Under the pieces are notes generated by a model. That model was not told the DNA's origin. It saw only the letters and a list, made by a program, of their open reading frames with translations, and did not search any database. A DNA stretch of 64,000 nucleotides from Megamerina dolium (taxonomy: Eukaryota; Arthropoda; Insecta; Diptera; Megamerinidae). Positions 1 through 11,765 of this stretch are shown here, piece by piece. Made by a program: the position numbers and the translations under genes. Positions within the stretch are counted from its first letter, which is position 1; every line of letters begins with the position of its first letter. The stretch is from assembly GCA_963854835.1 (NCBI GenBank), contig OY978525.1:62377355-62441354 (forward strand), written 5' to 3'.

Positions 1-1180
1 AAATAAACGCTCTTCTATTTACAAAATCTTTTTTTCTATTCAATTTAATAATTTTTCGATGTACATGCATCGAGCATCGATGAGTCAGTTTTTAAATAAA
101 ATAAAATTAATAACGCACAAAATCATATGATGGTAGAACTCGTGAAAACATTTATAACTGTAATATTAATTGCCTACTCTTGTCTGTCTGACATCATATG
201 TTTTTTTTATTGTGGGGATATGTATTATATTATATGGCAAACCTACAGTATTTTTTCGATTATCTCTGATAACGTTTAAAAGGCGACATTTCACAGAATA
301 TTTCTTGTATTATGCTTTTAATTTTGAAAAGATTTACGAATTAAAAAATAGAGTGTTCTAATGTGGAAGTTCGTGAAATCGTAGATCAGATATGCTAAAA
401 ACAATCGCAAAGCCAGGATTCACGAATTGGGGTAGGATTGCTTGGAGAATGGAAGATAGTAATCTATTACTAGCAGCTCAGCCTGGCGTGGCTTTGAAAA
501 AAAACGCAGTTAAAAAATTACTCCAAAAATCACTTGTCGGCATTCTTCGGCCAGATCCCATAACGTTCTTTGAATATGGAATAATGGCTTCACCTGGAAA
601 ATGACGAAAGGTAATCTAGAGCTATGGCTAATATTTTTATTAATTCTATTTATCGAAAGTAATACAAATAAGCACCTCAATTTACCTTATACCTTCTCTT
701 CGGTCATTGGGTTCATTGTCTCAATTTTTCTTTCTATCTCCCTTTACATATATACATAGTCTCGCCATAAATATTGATACAAATATAAATGCGGCCAACA
801 CAGTCCAAAGTATCTGCTCTACAGTTGCTCGAAACCATTTCAATATATCTTCAGCCGTCTTGTCCGAATATTAACAAAGATAACCCGTATTCTGTTATTG
901 CTCTTCATAAGATGAATTGAAAGCGTTTGTATTACTGATTTATTAAAGCTGTTAAGTATTATGCGTGTTTTCATGTGACCAAAAAGGATCTGACTGGCCT
1001 CACATGGCTTGTACGCCGTAGGCCACCAATGCTGTGAGGTCTCGAATCAATTGAAATCCTGTCTGTAAACAAAAAGTCGTAGCGCGGCAGATGGATATAA
1101 TGCCGATAACTATAAGCCGTATAATTATTAAAGGCTTGAGGCTTAGGGCTTTTAAACGACAAAGATTATACCACATTATA
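1..1180. other. Unassigned AT-rich sequence
   Basis: No family could be recognised. The stretch holds short ORFs at 170-361 and 392-604 (plus) and 971-1162 (minus), without motifs that I know. It lies directly left of the BEL/Pao 5' LTR, so it is either host sequence or an older unrecognised repeat. Confidence 0.5.
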
Positions 1181-1387
1181 GTTGCGTTAGAGCAGCGTTT
1201 AACAGCTCTCTAAATAATTTACAATCTTTTTCCTTCTCTTTTTCTCTTCTTTCTTATCAAAATTTCAAACCTAATTTGTATTTTGCATTCCGTTACAACA
1301 CTCATTACTCATTTTGTATTTCATATCATGAAATTCGTAAAATACAGAACAATAAGTCAAGACAAAACAGTATCTAAACTCTTAACA
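1181..1387 (+). repeat. BEL/Pao 5' LTR (decayed)
   Basis: A block beginning near 1181 (AGAGCAGCGTTTAACAGC) is repeated at 3885 (AGAACAGCGCTTAACAGC). Both continue with a pyrimidine-rich tract, AATTTGTATTTTGCATTCCG and CTCATTTTGTATTT. The two copies flank BEL/Pao-type coding remnants and so are read as LTRs. The 3' edge is set by the primer-binding site that starts at 1388. The copies differ at many positions, which points to an old insertion. Confidence 0.7.
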
Positions 1388-1405
1388 TTGGTGACCCCGA
1401 CGTAT
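1388..1405 (+). promoter_or_regulatory. Primer-binding site of the BEL/Pao element
   Basis: TTGGTGACCCCGACGT immediately follows the 5' LTR. A TGGTGACCCCGACG-type site directly after the LTR is typical of insect BEL/Pao elements and marks the place where minus-strand DNA synthesis is primed by a tRNA. Confidence 0.65.
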
Positions 1406-3884
1406 ATTTCGTTTTGCTCGTTTTTTTTTTTTGCGTAACAGTTATTGCATACACGATCAACAGACTGCGTGACGTTCACTTTTCTGAATTTATTTTTTTA
1501 CCGCTCATTGCAAACACACACTGAACAGTTTTCTTGTGCTCATTCTACATACAGTTTCCACAAGTATTGAATTAAAAATTGTGGCATGTCCACACGTGAA
1601 GACACCACGTTCGATAACAAACGTCTTATTTTCCAGGCATATATTCGTGAGCTATTTGGGTTTAGAGGAAGTTGAGGTAAAAAAAATGTCCACTCATCGT
1701 CAGCTTATAGACAAATACATTTCACACACTCGGGCGTTACAAAGTCCAGCCAGCAAGCACCAATTCCCAGATTGTCTGCTAATACATATCATTTCCAAAA
1801 CATCACAGCTCTACTCAAACCATGTGAGAGGAAAAAACCGCATGCAACCTCATAGCTATGTGCGAGGACATGGCTAATTTTCTGTAGAAAATGTCAAATT
1901 TTGGAAAAGCCGCTTATGTTACGGTAAACAAAACACCTAACACTCAGGTGAGCAAATCGTATCACAAAAAGTAATTTGTTCTTTGGAAAGCATCGCACAA
2001 GTCATTTTGCAAAAAATGGTAATCACTTGACTTACACTCATTCCTCATTTGCTAATCCAGCTCCAAACTTGCATTGGAAAGATGCAAAAAAGGTCTGCCT
2101 TTGTTTGAATTGCTTGAAGCAAGGTCACGACGGCCAACATTGAAATTTTCACATTGTCGTCACATTACATACTTGCATCACACTTTTTTACATTCAGCTT
2201 ATATTTGCGTGAATAACAACCTAAATGCTCCCACTGCTTGTCATGATCCAAATCGCGAGTCGCGTCTCTTAAAACGTTTACAGTACCAAAATTGAAACTT
2301 TGTGATGCAGCACTACTTGCTCAAGTAGTTCACGCAATCGCTGGTCTCGGCATTTATAGCTGCGCTATTTACGGTTGGTGCGATTCCAGTCTAGTTTTGT
2401 CATGGATAAAGGAGGAACCGTAAAAATTTAAGTCGCAAATCGTATCAGCAGTTTACAACAACTAACAGGAGGTATGGAATGGCGTTAATTACCGACAATA
2501 TCAACCCTGCGAATATTGTATCACAAGGTTCTTCGCTCACATAACTACTTAATTCGTCTTGATGCAATATGACAAATGTCTTTTCTTTCCTCGGATCAAT
2601 GGCCGAACACTTGCGACCAAGTAAGGCAGCTACCAAACACATGTATAACAAAATTATTTTCTACGCCCAAGATTGTTGACACATGAGTTACCTGCCAGTA
2701 CATCAATTCTATCAAAACAATGCAGCGTATTTAAGTAAGTTTATAAAAAGAGACAGGTCGAACAGAATACGATGCCTCAGTTCGTGCAGTGTACTTTTTT
2801 CATTATCGCTTTTCCTTGATGGCTTCGACTTCTCTGTGTAGGTGGTCGGCCCAAAATCGCAACGTTGTAATTTCGATCTCTCCATAATATCTTACTGTCA
2901 AAACGTCGTTCGTTTACTGTTTCTATCATCAACCACTTTTATAACAAATGTTTACACGCTGGCCCTCAGGCGCTTCTGGCTACAATTCGGCTGGAGTATT
3001 GCTCTATATAAAGTCGCAAGACAGTAGTCACCATTGTTAGCAAATGCAAAGTCAGAATTAATTGAACATATTATGGGTGACCTGCCAAAAGAAATCAAGT
3101 CGATTTCTCCGGTACTGTTCATTTGCTTTGCAACCAAGGATGAGCACGCAGAGCTACTTAAAGATTAATCAACTGTTGCGTTTCTAGTGTTTTTGTGAGT
3201 CTACGTGGGAAGCCAAAAAGGCTGTGGTAAGATAACGTTATAAATTTTGTAGGCGCTAAAAATGAAATAGCTGAACTAAAACAGCTATTTTTAAAACCGC
3301 GAGTCAACGTATAGTCCCCAAATACTGTTTAGAAGACGGGATCGCATGGAAATTTATTCCTCCTAAGTCCCCACACTTCGTTTGAAGCTGCCATCAAGAC
3401 TGCAAAATTTCATTTTTATCGAGTAGTGGGATCTTATATTACGACGAACTCTATTTTGCCATTTTTCAGCAAATATTAACTCACGCTCTTTAATCACGTC
3501 CTAATGCCAACACAATTTTTAATTGGTGGTCCATTTACAGCGATCTTAATGCCTGATATTGGTGAGTAACATGTTAATAGACTCTGTCGTTGGCAACGGA
3601 TATCAAGCATGCAACAAATGTTCTAGTGAAAGTGGTATTCAGAATACCTCACACAGCTATAGCAGCGTTCAAGTTGGCGCGCATCTAAACCACCTTTATT
3701 TATTGGATCGATCAATAACGAAAATTTACCACCGCTTCGGTGGACATTAGCAAGAGATGTTGACACAATTCCTGATTTTGAAGCTACAGACCAGCTCTGG
3801 TGTCACTAAGAGAGCCATTGCCTAGCTATGCCTCCTGCCAGTGGATGATTCTCTTGAAAGACCAACCTTTCCACGGGAGGAATA
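1406..3884 (+). pseudogene. BEL/Pao gag-pol remnant
   Basis: Heavily frameshifted remains of a BEL/Pao polyprotein can be followed in order. A gag zinc-knuckle region lies near 2090-2210 (CLNCLKQGHDGQH, then an HHTFLH segment). An RNase H segment follows near 2300-2410 (AALLAQVVHAI, then WCDSSLVLSWIK). Integrase pieces run from about 3110 to 3790: STVAFL, FVGAKNEIAELKQLF, a WKFIPPKSPHF block at 3350-3390, FLIGGPFTAIL near 3520 and LREPLPSYASCQWMILLKD near 3810-3860. The G-rich run before 3885 is a plausible polypurine tract. At about 2.5 kb the interior is far shorter than the usual 5-6 kb, so most of the protease and RT is deleted. It cannot encode protein. Confidence 0.75.
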
Positions 3885-4055
3885 TGTTGAGAACAGCGCT
3901 TAACAGCACACTTAAATCTTTTTTATTCTCTTTTCTAATCAAACTCTCAAACCAAATTTGTATTTTGCATTCCGTTACACAACTCATTGCTCATTTTGTA
4001 TTTACTCAGTTATTAGCAATATCATACACATATGAATTTTTGTAAATTATTATTA
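3885..4055 (+). repeat. BEL/Pao 3' LTR (decayed)
   Basis: Second copy of the 1181-1387 repeat. It starts with TGTTGAGAACAGCGCTTAAC just after a purine-rich tract. Similarity fades beyond about 4030, so the right edge is approximate. No convincing target-site duplication was found. Confidence 0.6.
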
Positions 4056-4312
4056 CACTTACTATTATATTATATTATTATATTGGATATAGTATCCTGA
4101 AATAACAAGCTGTTAACAAAGAATTGGAAGAAAATCAAGCTAAGCACTATACAAAATTGTGTTAACTGACAGATAAATATGTATTTACCGAGGAACATTT
4201 TAATAAACAGATTGATAGGGTGTATGTAGGATCCTCCAAGGAAGCCAGTGAACTGGTGCCAAGGATTGAACGTGGTCATTACCCTGCCTCAGTGGTTATT
4301 TAGTGGGGAGTA

Positions 4313-5660
4313 TGTTTTTTTTTTTTTTAACAAGCTTTTTTAATGGATCTTTCTAAAATTACTTAGAAACTAACAATATGTAATCAAATCTTACAAACTA
4401 AATAAAATTATGTGATATTCCCATCAGTTCCATCACAATTTGTTGAATCACGAGGTATAGCAATTTCACAGCATATTCAGTGTGTCTTTTCTTTTTAATC
4501 GACGATGGCCCGTGCTCAGCAACAATTGCCTAGCAAGGGGATTCGGATGACTGTGTAATTTTTGAATGTAGCTTCTGCAAGACATTGCAACTTCCTCAGA
4601 ATTTGTGGGTACATTTAAATCTCGATGGATGTTAACGTTCCTCATATACCAGGGCGCGTTTACAATAATTCGCAGACACTTGGATTGTATTCGCTGCAAT
4701 TTTTCGATATTTGAGGGAGAAAACTGAATACCATAAGTGCAGATTGGCTTCAGGATTGCTTTATATAATAGCACTTTGTATTCGAGATTCAACTTTGATC
4801 TTTTGTGTATCAGCCACCATAACTGATTAATTTTAAGCTTGATCTGAGTTTTCTTTGCCTCTATGTGATTTTTCCAGGTCAGCCTTCTGTCGATGTGAAT
4901 ACCCAAGTACTTTGTTGAGGAACATTGTGGAACTGATTGACCTTTTATTTTAAGTGGGGGACATGTATCTAGCCTTAGTGTGAAGGTACATGTACGCTCT
5001 TTGATTCATTTACTTTTATGCGCCATTTTGCTAACCAGATTTCAAGAGAATCGACGTGAGTCTGCAGGAGTTTAGTAGCTTCTATAGGGTTAGAGCGAGA
5101 GCACAATATTGCCGTATCATCTGCAAAGGTCGATATAAATGTATGGTTATTGCTGGGCATATCTGTAGTGTATAAGAGATACAGTAAGGGGCCCAAAACG
5201 CTTCCTTGAGGAACGCCAGCGTGAATATCCAATGGATTTGTTGTGTAATCCTTGTGATGTACTTGAAATTGCCTTTTCGTGAGGTAGCTACTAAGCAATG
5301 AGGAGACATTTGCAGGCAGTAATAGTTTGAGTTTGTAAATAAGGCCATCGTGCCATACTTTATCGAAAGCTTGAGTGATATCAAGAAAGACAGCTGAGCA
5401 ATACTTTTTTTCTTCAAAAGTGTTCCTTATCAGAGTTACAATGCGGTGGACTTGTTCTATTGTGCCGTGCTGTTTTCTAAATCCAAACTGATGTTGAGGA
5501 ATCAGTTGGTTGAGATTAATAAATGGAGTTATATTCATGACAAGTAGCTTTTCGAATACTTTAGAAAGTAGAGGCAGGAGGCTGATAGGTCTGTACGATG
5601 CAACTTTTGTAGGGTCTTTTCCTGGTTTTGCTATCATAATAATTTTTGAAGTATGCTGAC
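4313..5660 (-). pseudogene. Jockey-clade LINE, 5'-truncated (jockey copy 1)
   Basis: The minus strand encodes the RT of a jockey-type non-LTR retrotransposon. Visible motifs are SYRPISLLPLLSKVFEKLL, LDITQAFDKVWHDGL, GVPQGSVLGPLLYLLY and the catalytic FADDTAIL near 5110-5140. They are followed by the C-terminal YGIQ/NAPWYMRNVNIHRDL segment (4470-4900). A frameshift near 4950 separates the two ORFs. A T-run at 4315-4328 is the poly(A) tail on the minus strand, so this is the real 3' end. Gag, endonuclease and the first part of RT are missing, as expected after incomplete target-primed reverse transcription. It is very similar to jockey copy 4 (28500-30055). Confidence 0.9.
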
Positions 5661-5875
5661 GGCGAAATATCTTTACATTTTTGTGAAACGGATCTTAAAT
5701 AAACTATCAGCGAGACATTTTAAAGAATATAGTGTAACCCTTGAACCAAACCATGATCCAAAACAAACATTGGATATTTCATTCTGCATCCGTTCATAGG
5801 GCTAAAACAACCCAACTGTGGCTTGTAAATTATGTAGGCAAATTTACTATTGCCACAATAAACTATTAAAAAGGT
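5661..5875. other. Unassigned sequence between jockey and SINE
   Basis: About 200 bases with no recognisable motif. It could be pre-insertion host sequence. Confidence 0.4.
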
Positions 5876-6079
5876 ATTCAATCCCAGGCTGAAGCACAAC
5901 AAATTGAATATCGCAAATTTGGTTCTTTTAAACGCTACTCACCTGTCGGCAAGCAATTGACAATTTTTTCGGCAGTAAAAATTTGCCATGGAAAAAAGCT
6001 TCTAAAAAGAACTCTGTGACAAAGCTCAGAAAAAGTGATGTCACAAGTGTTCTGCCGTTCGGAACCAGCTAAAATAAGT

Positions 6080-6082
<3 letters not shown>
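5876..6082 (+). repeat. tRNA-derived SINE, 5'-truncated
   Basis: The copy begins inside the tRNA-like head, at the B-box (ATTCAATCCCAGGCTGA). It then follows the same body as the copies at 28049 and 39571: CACCTGTCGGCAAGCAATTG, GACAAAGCTCAGAAAAAGTG, GATGTCACAAGTGTTCTGCC and AAAATAAGTAGGT. The A-box is absent, so it has no complete Pol III promoter. Its tail runs straight into the (TA)n tract at 6083. Confidence 0.8.
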
Positions 6083-6147
<65 letters not shown>

Positions 6148-6148
6148 G

Positions 6149-6219
<71 letters not shown>

Positions 6220-6220
6220 G

Positions 6221-6292
<72 letters not shown>
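6083..6292. repeat. (TA)n microsatellite with TG end
   Basis: About 200 bases of nearly pure TA with a few G interruptions, ending in (TG)n. It lies between the SINE tail and the mariner left end. Long Tyr-Ile ORFs on both strands here are translations of the repeat, not genes. Confidence 0.95.
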
Positions 6293-6293
<1 letters not shown>

Positions 6294-6294
6294 A

Positions 6295-7554
6295 CCAGGT
6301 GTACAAGCTTAAATCCGCTGTTTACTCGTAGATGGCGTTGGTGAGCATATTGAGCTATTATCGTCTGTGCATCCTTTTTTTTATGAGTTCGACATCTGTT
6401 TACATCAATTAGTAAACATCATCAGTGATTTCATACAACATCATACATTTTTCCTCGTATAATCATGTCTAGTTTCGTGCCAGGAAAAGAGCATTTACGG
6501 GAGAATCTCTACTTTTTTTCTTCGATTTGAAGAAATCTGCTGCTGAGTCACATCGAATGCTTGTAGAGACAGTGCGCTATCGGAAACCACTTGCAGAGAC
6601 TGGTTTCGTCGGTTCAAAGAAGGCCATTTTGACGTGAACATAGACCCAGAAAAGTTGAGGACCATGATTTGCAGGCTCTTTTGGATGAGGACGACACCCA
6701 ATCGCAAAAAATGCTTGCCGAACAGTTAGGTGTTATTCAACAAGCCATTTCCTTACGCTTACGAACCATGGGGAAAGTTCAAAAATATGGAAAATGGGTA
6801 CCCCATGAATTGAATGATAGGCAGATGGAGCGAAGCCAAAAGACATGCGAAATCTTACTTGCTAGACAAGAAAGAAAGTCGGTCCTGCATCTTGTGGTGA
6901 CTTGCGATGAAAAGTGGATATACTTTGAGAATCCTAAACGAAAAAAATCGTGGGTCGATCCCAGCCAACCAGCAACTTCTTCTCCAAGACCAAATCGCTT
7001 TGGACGCAAGACGATGCTGTGCGTTTGGTGGGGTCAGCAGGGTGTCATCTACTATGAGCTGTTGAAACCTGGTGAAACTGTCAATGCTCACCGCTACCAC
7101 CAACAACTAATGAAATTTCGCCGTGCTTTGGGTGAAAAAAGGCCTGGTTATGAACAAATACATGAGAAGCTGATTTTTCTCCACGACAACGCCCCATCGC
7201 ACACTTCAAAACTGGTCCAAAACTACTTGGGCACACTCAATTTGGAGGTGCTACCTCATCCCGCTTATTCACCAGACCTGGCCCCTTCTGACTATCACCA
7301 GTTTTCGTCAATGGGTCACGCGTTCGCCGAACAGCACTTCGAATCGTATGAAGACGTCGGAAAATGGCTTGACGAGTGGTTTGCCTCGAAAAAAGCAGAA
7401 TTCTTTTGGCATGGTATACACAAATTGCCCGAGAGATGGGACAAATGTATATTTAGTGAGGGCAAATACTTTGAATAAATTAATTTTTGGCTTTCTCTGA
7501 AAAAAATGTGTTTTTGTTTACCGAAAAACAGTGGATTTAAGCTTGCACACCTGG
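6295..7554 (+). mobile_element. Mariner element (DD34D) with TIRs and TA duplication
   Basis: The 1260-bp element has imperfect terminal inverted repeats of at least 26 bp. The left end reads CCAGGTGTACAAGCTTAAAT and the reverse complement of the right end reads CCAGGTGTGCAAGCTTAAAT. Both are flanked by TA (6293-6294 and 7555-7556). The length and TA target are typical of mariner. It sits inside a TA-rich tract, and TA repeats resume on the right side at 7555-7577. Confidence 0.92.
6463..7478 (+). pseudogene. Mariner transposase, broken near the N-terminus
   Basis: Cut-and-paste transposase that would act on the element's own TIRs. The ATG at 6463 starts MSSFVPGKEHL, but the frame is lost near 6520 and again in the 6580-6680 region. 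From 6669 a 269-residue frame is open to the stop at 7478. Catalytic region: CDEKWIYF (first D), FLHDNAPSHTS (second D) and YSPDLAPSDY (third D). The spacing between the second and third D is 34, i.e. DD34D. The usual TGDEKW has become TCDEKW and DYHLF has become DYHQF, both at conserved positions. WVPHEL and YSPDL are present as in canonical mariners. It is inactive because of the frameshifts. Confidence 0.9.
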
Positions 7555-7576
7555 TATATGTATATATATTACATAT

Positions 7577-8245
7577 ATATTAGGTGCAGTAAAAGGAAAT
7601 CCTGGTCTGGTGGTGTTTCCGCAAGGTAACGCGTCTAACTGTCTCAACCGGGTGGGGCTAGCGCAATCCTTGTTAAACTCATCGCAAGTCAACTCACTGG
7701 CTGTCATGTAGTTTGATCTGAGCGCTATGTGATGATACCTTTATTTGTTAATGAGGGGTAGTCATGTAGCTTGCTCTCCTTACTATGTGATGGCGCCTTT
7801 ATTATTATTAATGGGGGCCCTCCACGTGGCGACCACCGGGCAACGCCCTCCTGATACCCGCTGGGAGGCGGCTGAAGTGAGTGGCGAAAATCTCCTTTGT
7901 TAGTGTTTGTGCGTTGGGTTTGGGACCCGCCACATAGGAAATCCCCCCAATGAAGAAAACAGTAATGCCTAGGATAAGGACTATCCACTTTGTTGATGAC
8001 CCCCGCAAACGAAAAAAGGGTCACGATTTACGAATATGCACTTGGAATGGCCGGTCCCTTTATAGGGAGGATGCCTCTATCCAGCTGGTTGATGTCCTCG
8101 AGACATACAGGGCTGACATCACCGCTCTCCAGGAAATGAGATGGACGGGACAGGGGTGCTCCAAAAGAGCGTCCTGTGATATATATTACAGTTGCCATGC
8201 TCAAAGCCACGAATTACGAAAGGATTTTTGGTCAGCAAGAGCCGA
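7577..8245 (+). pseudogene. RTE-like LINE, 5' end with endonuclease start
   Basis: A GC-richer leader (7577-7950) is followed by the start of an apurinic-type endonuclease: HDLRICTWNGRSLYRE, then DITALQEMRWTGQG and CDIYYSCHAQSHEL. The CTWN and QEMRW motifs are the first two endonuclease boxes of this LINE group. Similarity to the second copy at 63371-63545 ends near 8245, after which nothing LINE-like follows, so the rest is missing. The leader piece near 7608-7655 (GGTGGTGTTTCCGCAAGGTA) also recurs at the right end of the window on the minus strand. Confidence 0.75.
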
Positions 8246-9705
8246 CATCCTTTTAGCAATTGTAGAATCACAGATATAATATCGAAGTTAAGTAAAACCA
8301 GTGGGCAAACTTATGGGAGTACGATATTTTTATATAAAATACACGAAAGGTATGTGTATAGGAATATAACTGCGGGACCGAATAACAGTTTGGGAACCAC
8401 TGTATTCTACTTTCCAGAACTTGTACTATATTATTTCTCACCAAGAATTAATTTGTATTTCATTAGTTCGCACTGCAACAACTTAGAGTCGAGAGTGACT
8501 ATTTTCCTCACTGGGTGTGTTTTCAATAGAAAATAGTATACAATTGTTATTACAATTCTATTTCAATATAAATCAATACAAATATATTTTGTTGCTAATG
8601 GACATGTGCAAAACAAAAGTAGTTAGAACGATATTTAGTAATAATATATAGTACCGCTATACTTATAATCAAATGCAAGTACTTAGGACGAGACAAATCA
8701 ATATATTTGTTGTTGCGTTTAATGACGAAATACCTTTCTTGCTTGATTTCGGATGTACCTGTTGTTGCTTGTTTATGTATATAAGAGCATAGTCAGATTT
8801 AATATAAGTGACGGGTACGTATGTCAACAACAACGAATAATAGCAAGTGAATTCGGGCAAAGACACGGTGGTTGTTCTTGCATATAGAAAAGAAAACCAA
8901 ATTAGAAATAAAAGGAAATATGTATGCAATTGTGTATTGCAAACCAAACGTTCGTAATAACTTATATTATTATCAATATATTAATTATCGTGAGGGAAAA
9001 GCAACAATCTGTGAGAGATTGTTGCCTTAGAGATAATTGCGTAGAGATAATTTTTTATGTTCGAGTTAGAAGTAACTTATTGCAACAACTAATACCTCGA
9101 TATATTTGTTGCATACGATATATGCAGGGGAGATTTGTATTCAAATGCAAGTGTATGTATACGAAGTATAGACAATACACGTACCTGGGTGGCAAGATTT
9201 GCTTACCAATCGTTGCGAGCCGATCCGGCTCGAAGGACCAAAAAATGATTGTGTGAGGGATGGGGTGCCAGGTGGACTCGTTCCAACGATGGTTGCTTCC
9301 TCCAGATGATCGTGGCGTGTGTGTGAGTACGGGGATATTTGTTAGTTCAATGCTGTTGTTTTATATTGAGATTGTGGGTGGTGCTGTATTTTGTGTTTCT
9401 GCTGCTGCTGCTGCGAATGATGTTGTGTTGTTTATGTCGATAAATGAATAATAACACATGAGATTATTTTCTATTTCACATTAACAATATTTATCTGTTG
9501 TTTTCGTTTTAACTATATAAATCGAAATTTAAATTTGTGCGCGCACTGGCTGTTTCTTTACTTCGGGATATATTTTGAGAAATAACAAAAAAAAAAAAAC
9601 AATTAAAACGGGAGGCCAGTAGAGAGAAATTTATATAATCAACAGGGTTGCCAACCCACTCAAATGAAGACAAACAAACAGTGCACGTATCTAACTCTGG
9701 CGTAG
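8246..9705. other. Unassigned AT-rich sequence
   Basis: About 1.46 kb without recognisable genes. It holds a short perfect hairpin at about 9000-9024 (GCAACAATCT and its complement), a CTG-repeat run near 9400 and an A-run near 9588. The ORFs at 8192-8536, 8924-9256 and 9260-9451 have no motif I recognise. Confidence 0.5.
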
Positions 9706-9714
9706 ACTATATAT

Positions 9715-9802
<88 letters not shown>

Positions 9803-9865
9803 TATATATATATACATATACATATATATATACATACATATATATATACATATAAATAAATATAA

Positions 9866-9912
<47 letters not shown>
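9706..9912. repeat. (TA)n microsatellite
   Basis: About 200 bases of TA with scattered C, A and T interruptions. It ends exactly at the target site of the LOA LINE. Confidence 0.95.
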
Positions 9913-9914
<2 letters not shown>

Positions 9915-10550
9915 TGCCTAGTCGGCAAAATCCTCCACTGAACCCGCCTCGAGGGTGCCGACTGGAAATAGATACCACAGTTTAGCCTGTACGATGTCAG
10001 GCGGTATCTAGCTAAGATAAGGGTAAGTTGGTGAGTGTTTGTTACTCTTCAATAGTACAGCATTCGGCAACGTACTCTTATCATGGTCGGAGGTGAGGGG
10101 CTGGATTAAGGTGTTAAGCGATCCGTGCCGAAAATCAGCCTGGCTGGGGGCCCCTTTTTCAAATAGCCCAGTCGCTAACGTGAGCTTACGGATACCTGGC
10201 GCCCTCCGTAATAATTAGCCTTACCTGCGTACTGCGAATCTCTGCGCAGGCGGACATTTATTTCTTCGCAACTCGTGGGAACAAGATTGATTGTAAAAAC
10301 CCAAAAACTGGATCTGGGGTTCCGGGGGTGTTAACGGGAGGAACGGCGGACAATAAGGCTTAACCAGAGGCCGAGCTGTTAGCTGCACCACTCGTTCCCA
10401 CCTCTGGAACTCGGAACGAAATTCCTGCAATGGCGGACAGCACTGCCTCATACGAAGTAGTGCTGGTAGCCACGGCGGGAAAAGTAGTGGAGGGGATGGC
10501 GGAAAATGAGGCTTCCATAGAAGCCGAGCTTTTAGCCAGCCCCAAAATCA

Positions 10551-11765
10551 ATGGCAGCATCTGTTGCGGCGAACGGAACGAGTCTCGGAAGACCTAAGCC
10601 GGCGGCTGCGACGGTGTTGAACAAAGAGGACGGTGTCACCAGGTCGGCAGGGAAGCCGGTTTGGAGGCAGCGTAAAACATCTGGCCGAACATCTGATGGT
10701 GTGGACGAAGACGATCCTAGAGGAGCGGAATCGTTAGCTTTATCAGGTGTAAGCGAAAAGGACGGAGTCTCAAGAGCAGAGCGAATCCTGTTGAAGAAAC
10801 GGGAGAAGCAGAAGCGAAAGAGACAACGTAAAAAGGCCATGAAGTCGTCGGAGAAGACCATTGAGCAGCTTTCGGGCCAACTCAGTGGACTTCTGCAAGA
10901 TGAGTCGACCTTGGAGGTGGAGAACTCGGGGAAGAGGTTCAGGGGCGATAGCTCCGGAACCACTTTGAAAAGTTCAACGCCTGAGGAGCCTCATCCGAAG
11001 ACGACGGAGGGGCCAATTGAGGTGGATGCTGGGAAGGATGGACAACCGTCTCTTGAGAAGGTTGATAATTCTTCCACGCAGACACCAAAAGGGGCAAATG
11101 CTCGGAGAGATGGACGGCCAATTATAAAGGCCGTCAGTCGCTCCGAAAGGGGCTCGAGGCCCAAGCCTAACACGGGTAGAGTAGCTCTGGGAACGACGGT
11201 ACAGGGAAATCCGACGTCGGGAGGTGATGAGCGGGGTGGACAATCTGGAAAGATTGTTAACCCAGCGAACTCACAGTCCTCGCATGCGGTACCTGGGCCG
11301 AGCGGTCTTGGCAGAGCGCCTAAACGTCGGGCTGAACAGGCAAAGGGCGAGCCCACCAGGGCGAGGAAGACTTGATTGATTGTACTAAGGTGCAAAAATC
11401 AGCTATCCAAGCAATGGCTGTGCAAGGCAGTGGAGCACCTAACCGGTTTGTGGGAGGGTGCGAAGCTCAAATGTGACAGCCTAACTGCCTTGTCGACAAA
11501 GAGGAAGATGGTGATTGTTGCTCATGGCAATGCTGTGGCCAGCGACATCATCCTCAGAAGGCTGCAGCGCCAGAACGTCTGTGTGAAGGACACTTCCAAA
11601 TGGAGTGTTATCCGCACAGAAGGGTTTGGCGAGGCAGAAAGGGCAGGTGTTGTACTCACCGTGCTGTGTCCTAAGGAGGACGCGGAGGCCGTCAGGATCG
11701 CAGGGGGGAGACTCAACTGCGGTCTTGAACAGGCCGTCGTTAAATTCCAGAAGGATGCAGTATAA
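10551..11765 (+). pseudogene. LOA LINE ORF1 (gag-like, DUF4780-type C-terminus), one internal stop
   Basis: Nucleic-acid-binding ORF1 protein of the LINE. The ATG at 10551 opens 274 residues rich in Arg, Lys, Ser and Gly, including a basic run near residues 80-100 (KKREKQKRKRQRKK). It ends at TGA 11373-11375. The same frame continues to TAA 11763-11765 with KTRRKMVIVAHG-like, LRRLQRQNVCVKDTSKW and GGRLNCGLEQAVVKF segments. These match the DUF4780 domain found at the C-terminus of such ORF1 proteins. An upstream ATG at 10430 in another frame (MADSTASYEVVL) may be a frameshifted earlier N-terminus. The stop codon could be a mutation or sequencing error. The ORF overlaps the ORF2 start by 11 nt. 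Confidence 0.65.

Noticed and set aside
392..604. 70-residue ORF beginning MLKTIAKPGF
   Set aside because: No motif recognised, short and without splice or TE context; not enough to call a gene.
4466..5637. Considered as a host telomerase or other RT gene
   Set aside because: Motifs are of the jockey type, 5'-truncated with a poly(A) tail, and have close relatives in the same window.
6035..6331. Long Tyr-Ile repeat ORFs on both strands (also 9648-9978 and 34943-35144)
   Set aside because: They are translations of (TA)n microsatellites in several frames; no independent coding evidence.
10532..10963. 143-residue minus-strand ORF (and others opposite LOA ORF1)
   Set aside because: Antisense shadow of the GC-rich ORF1 of the LINE.
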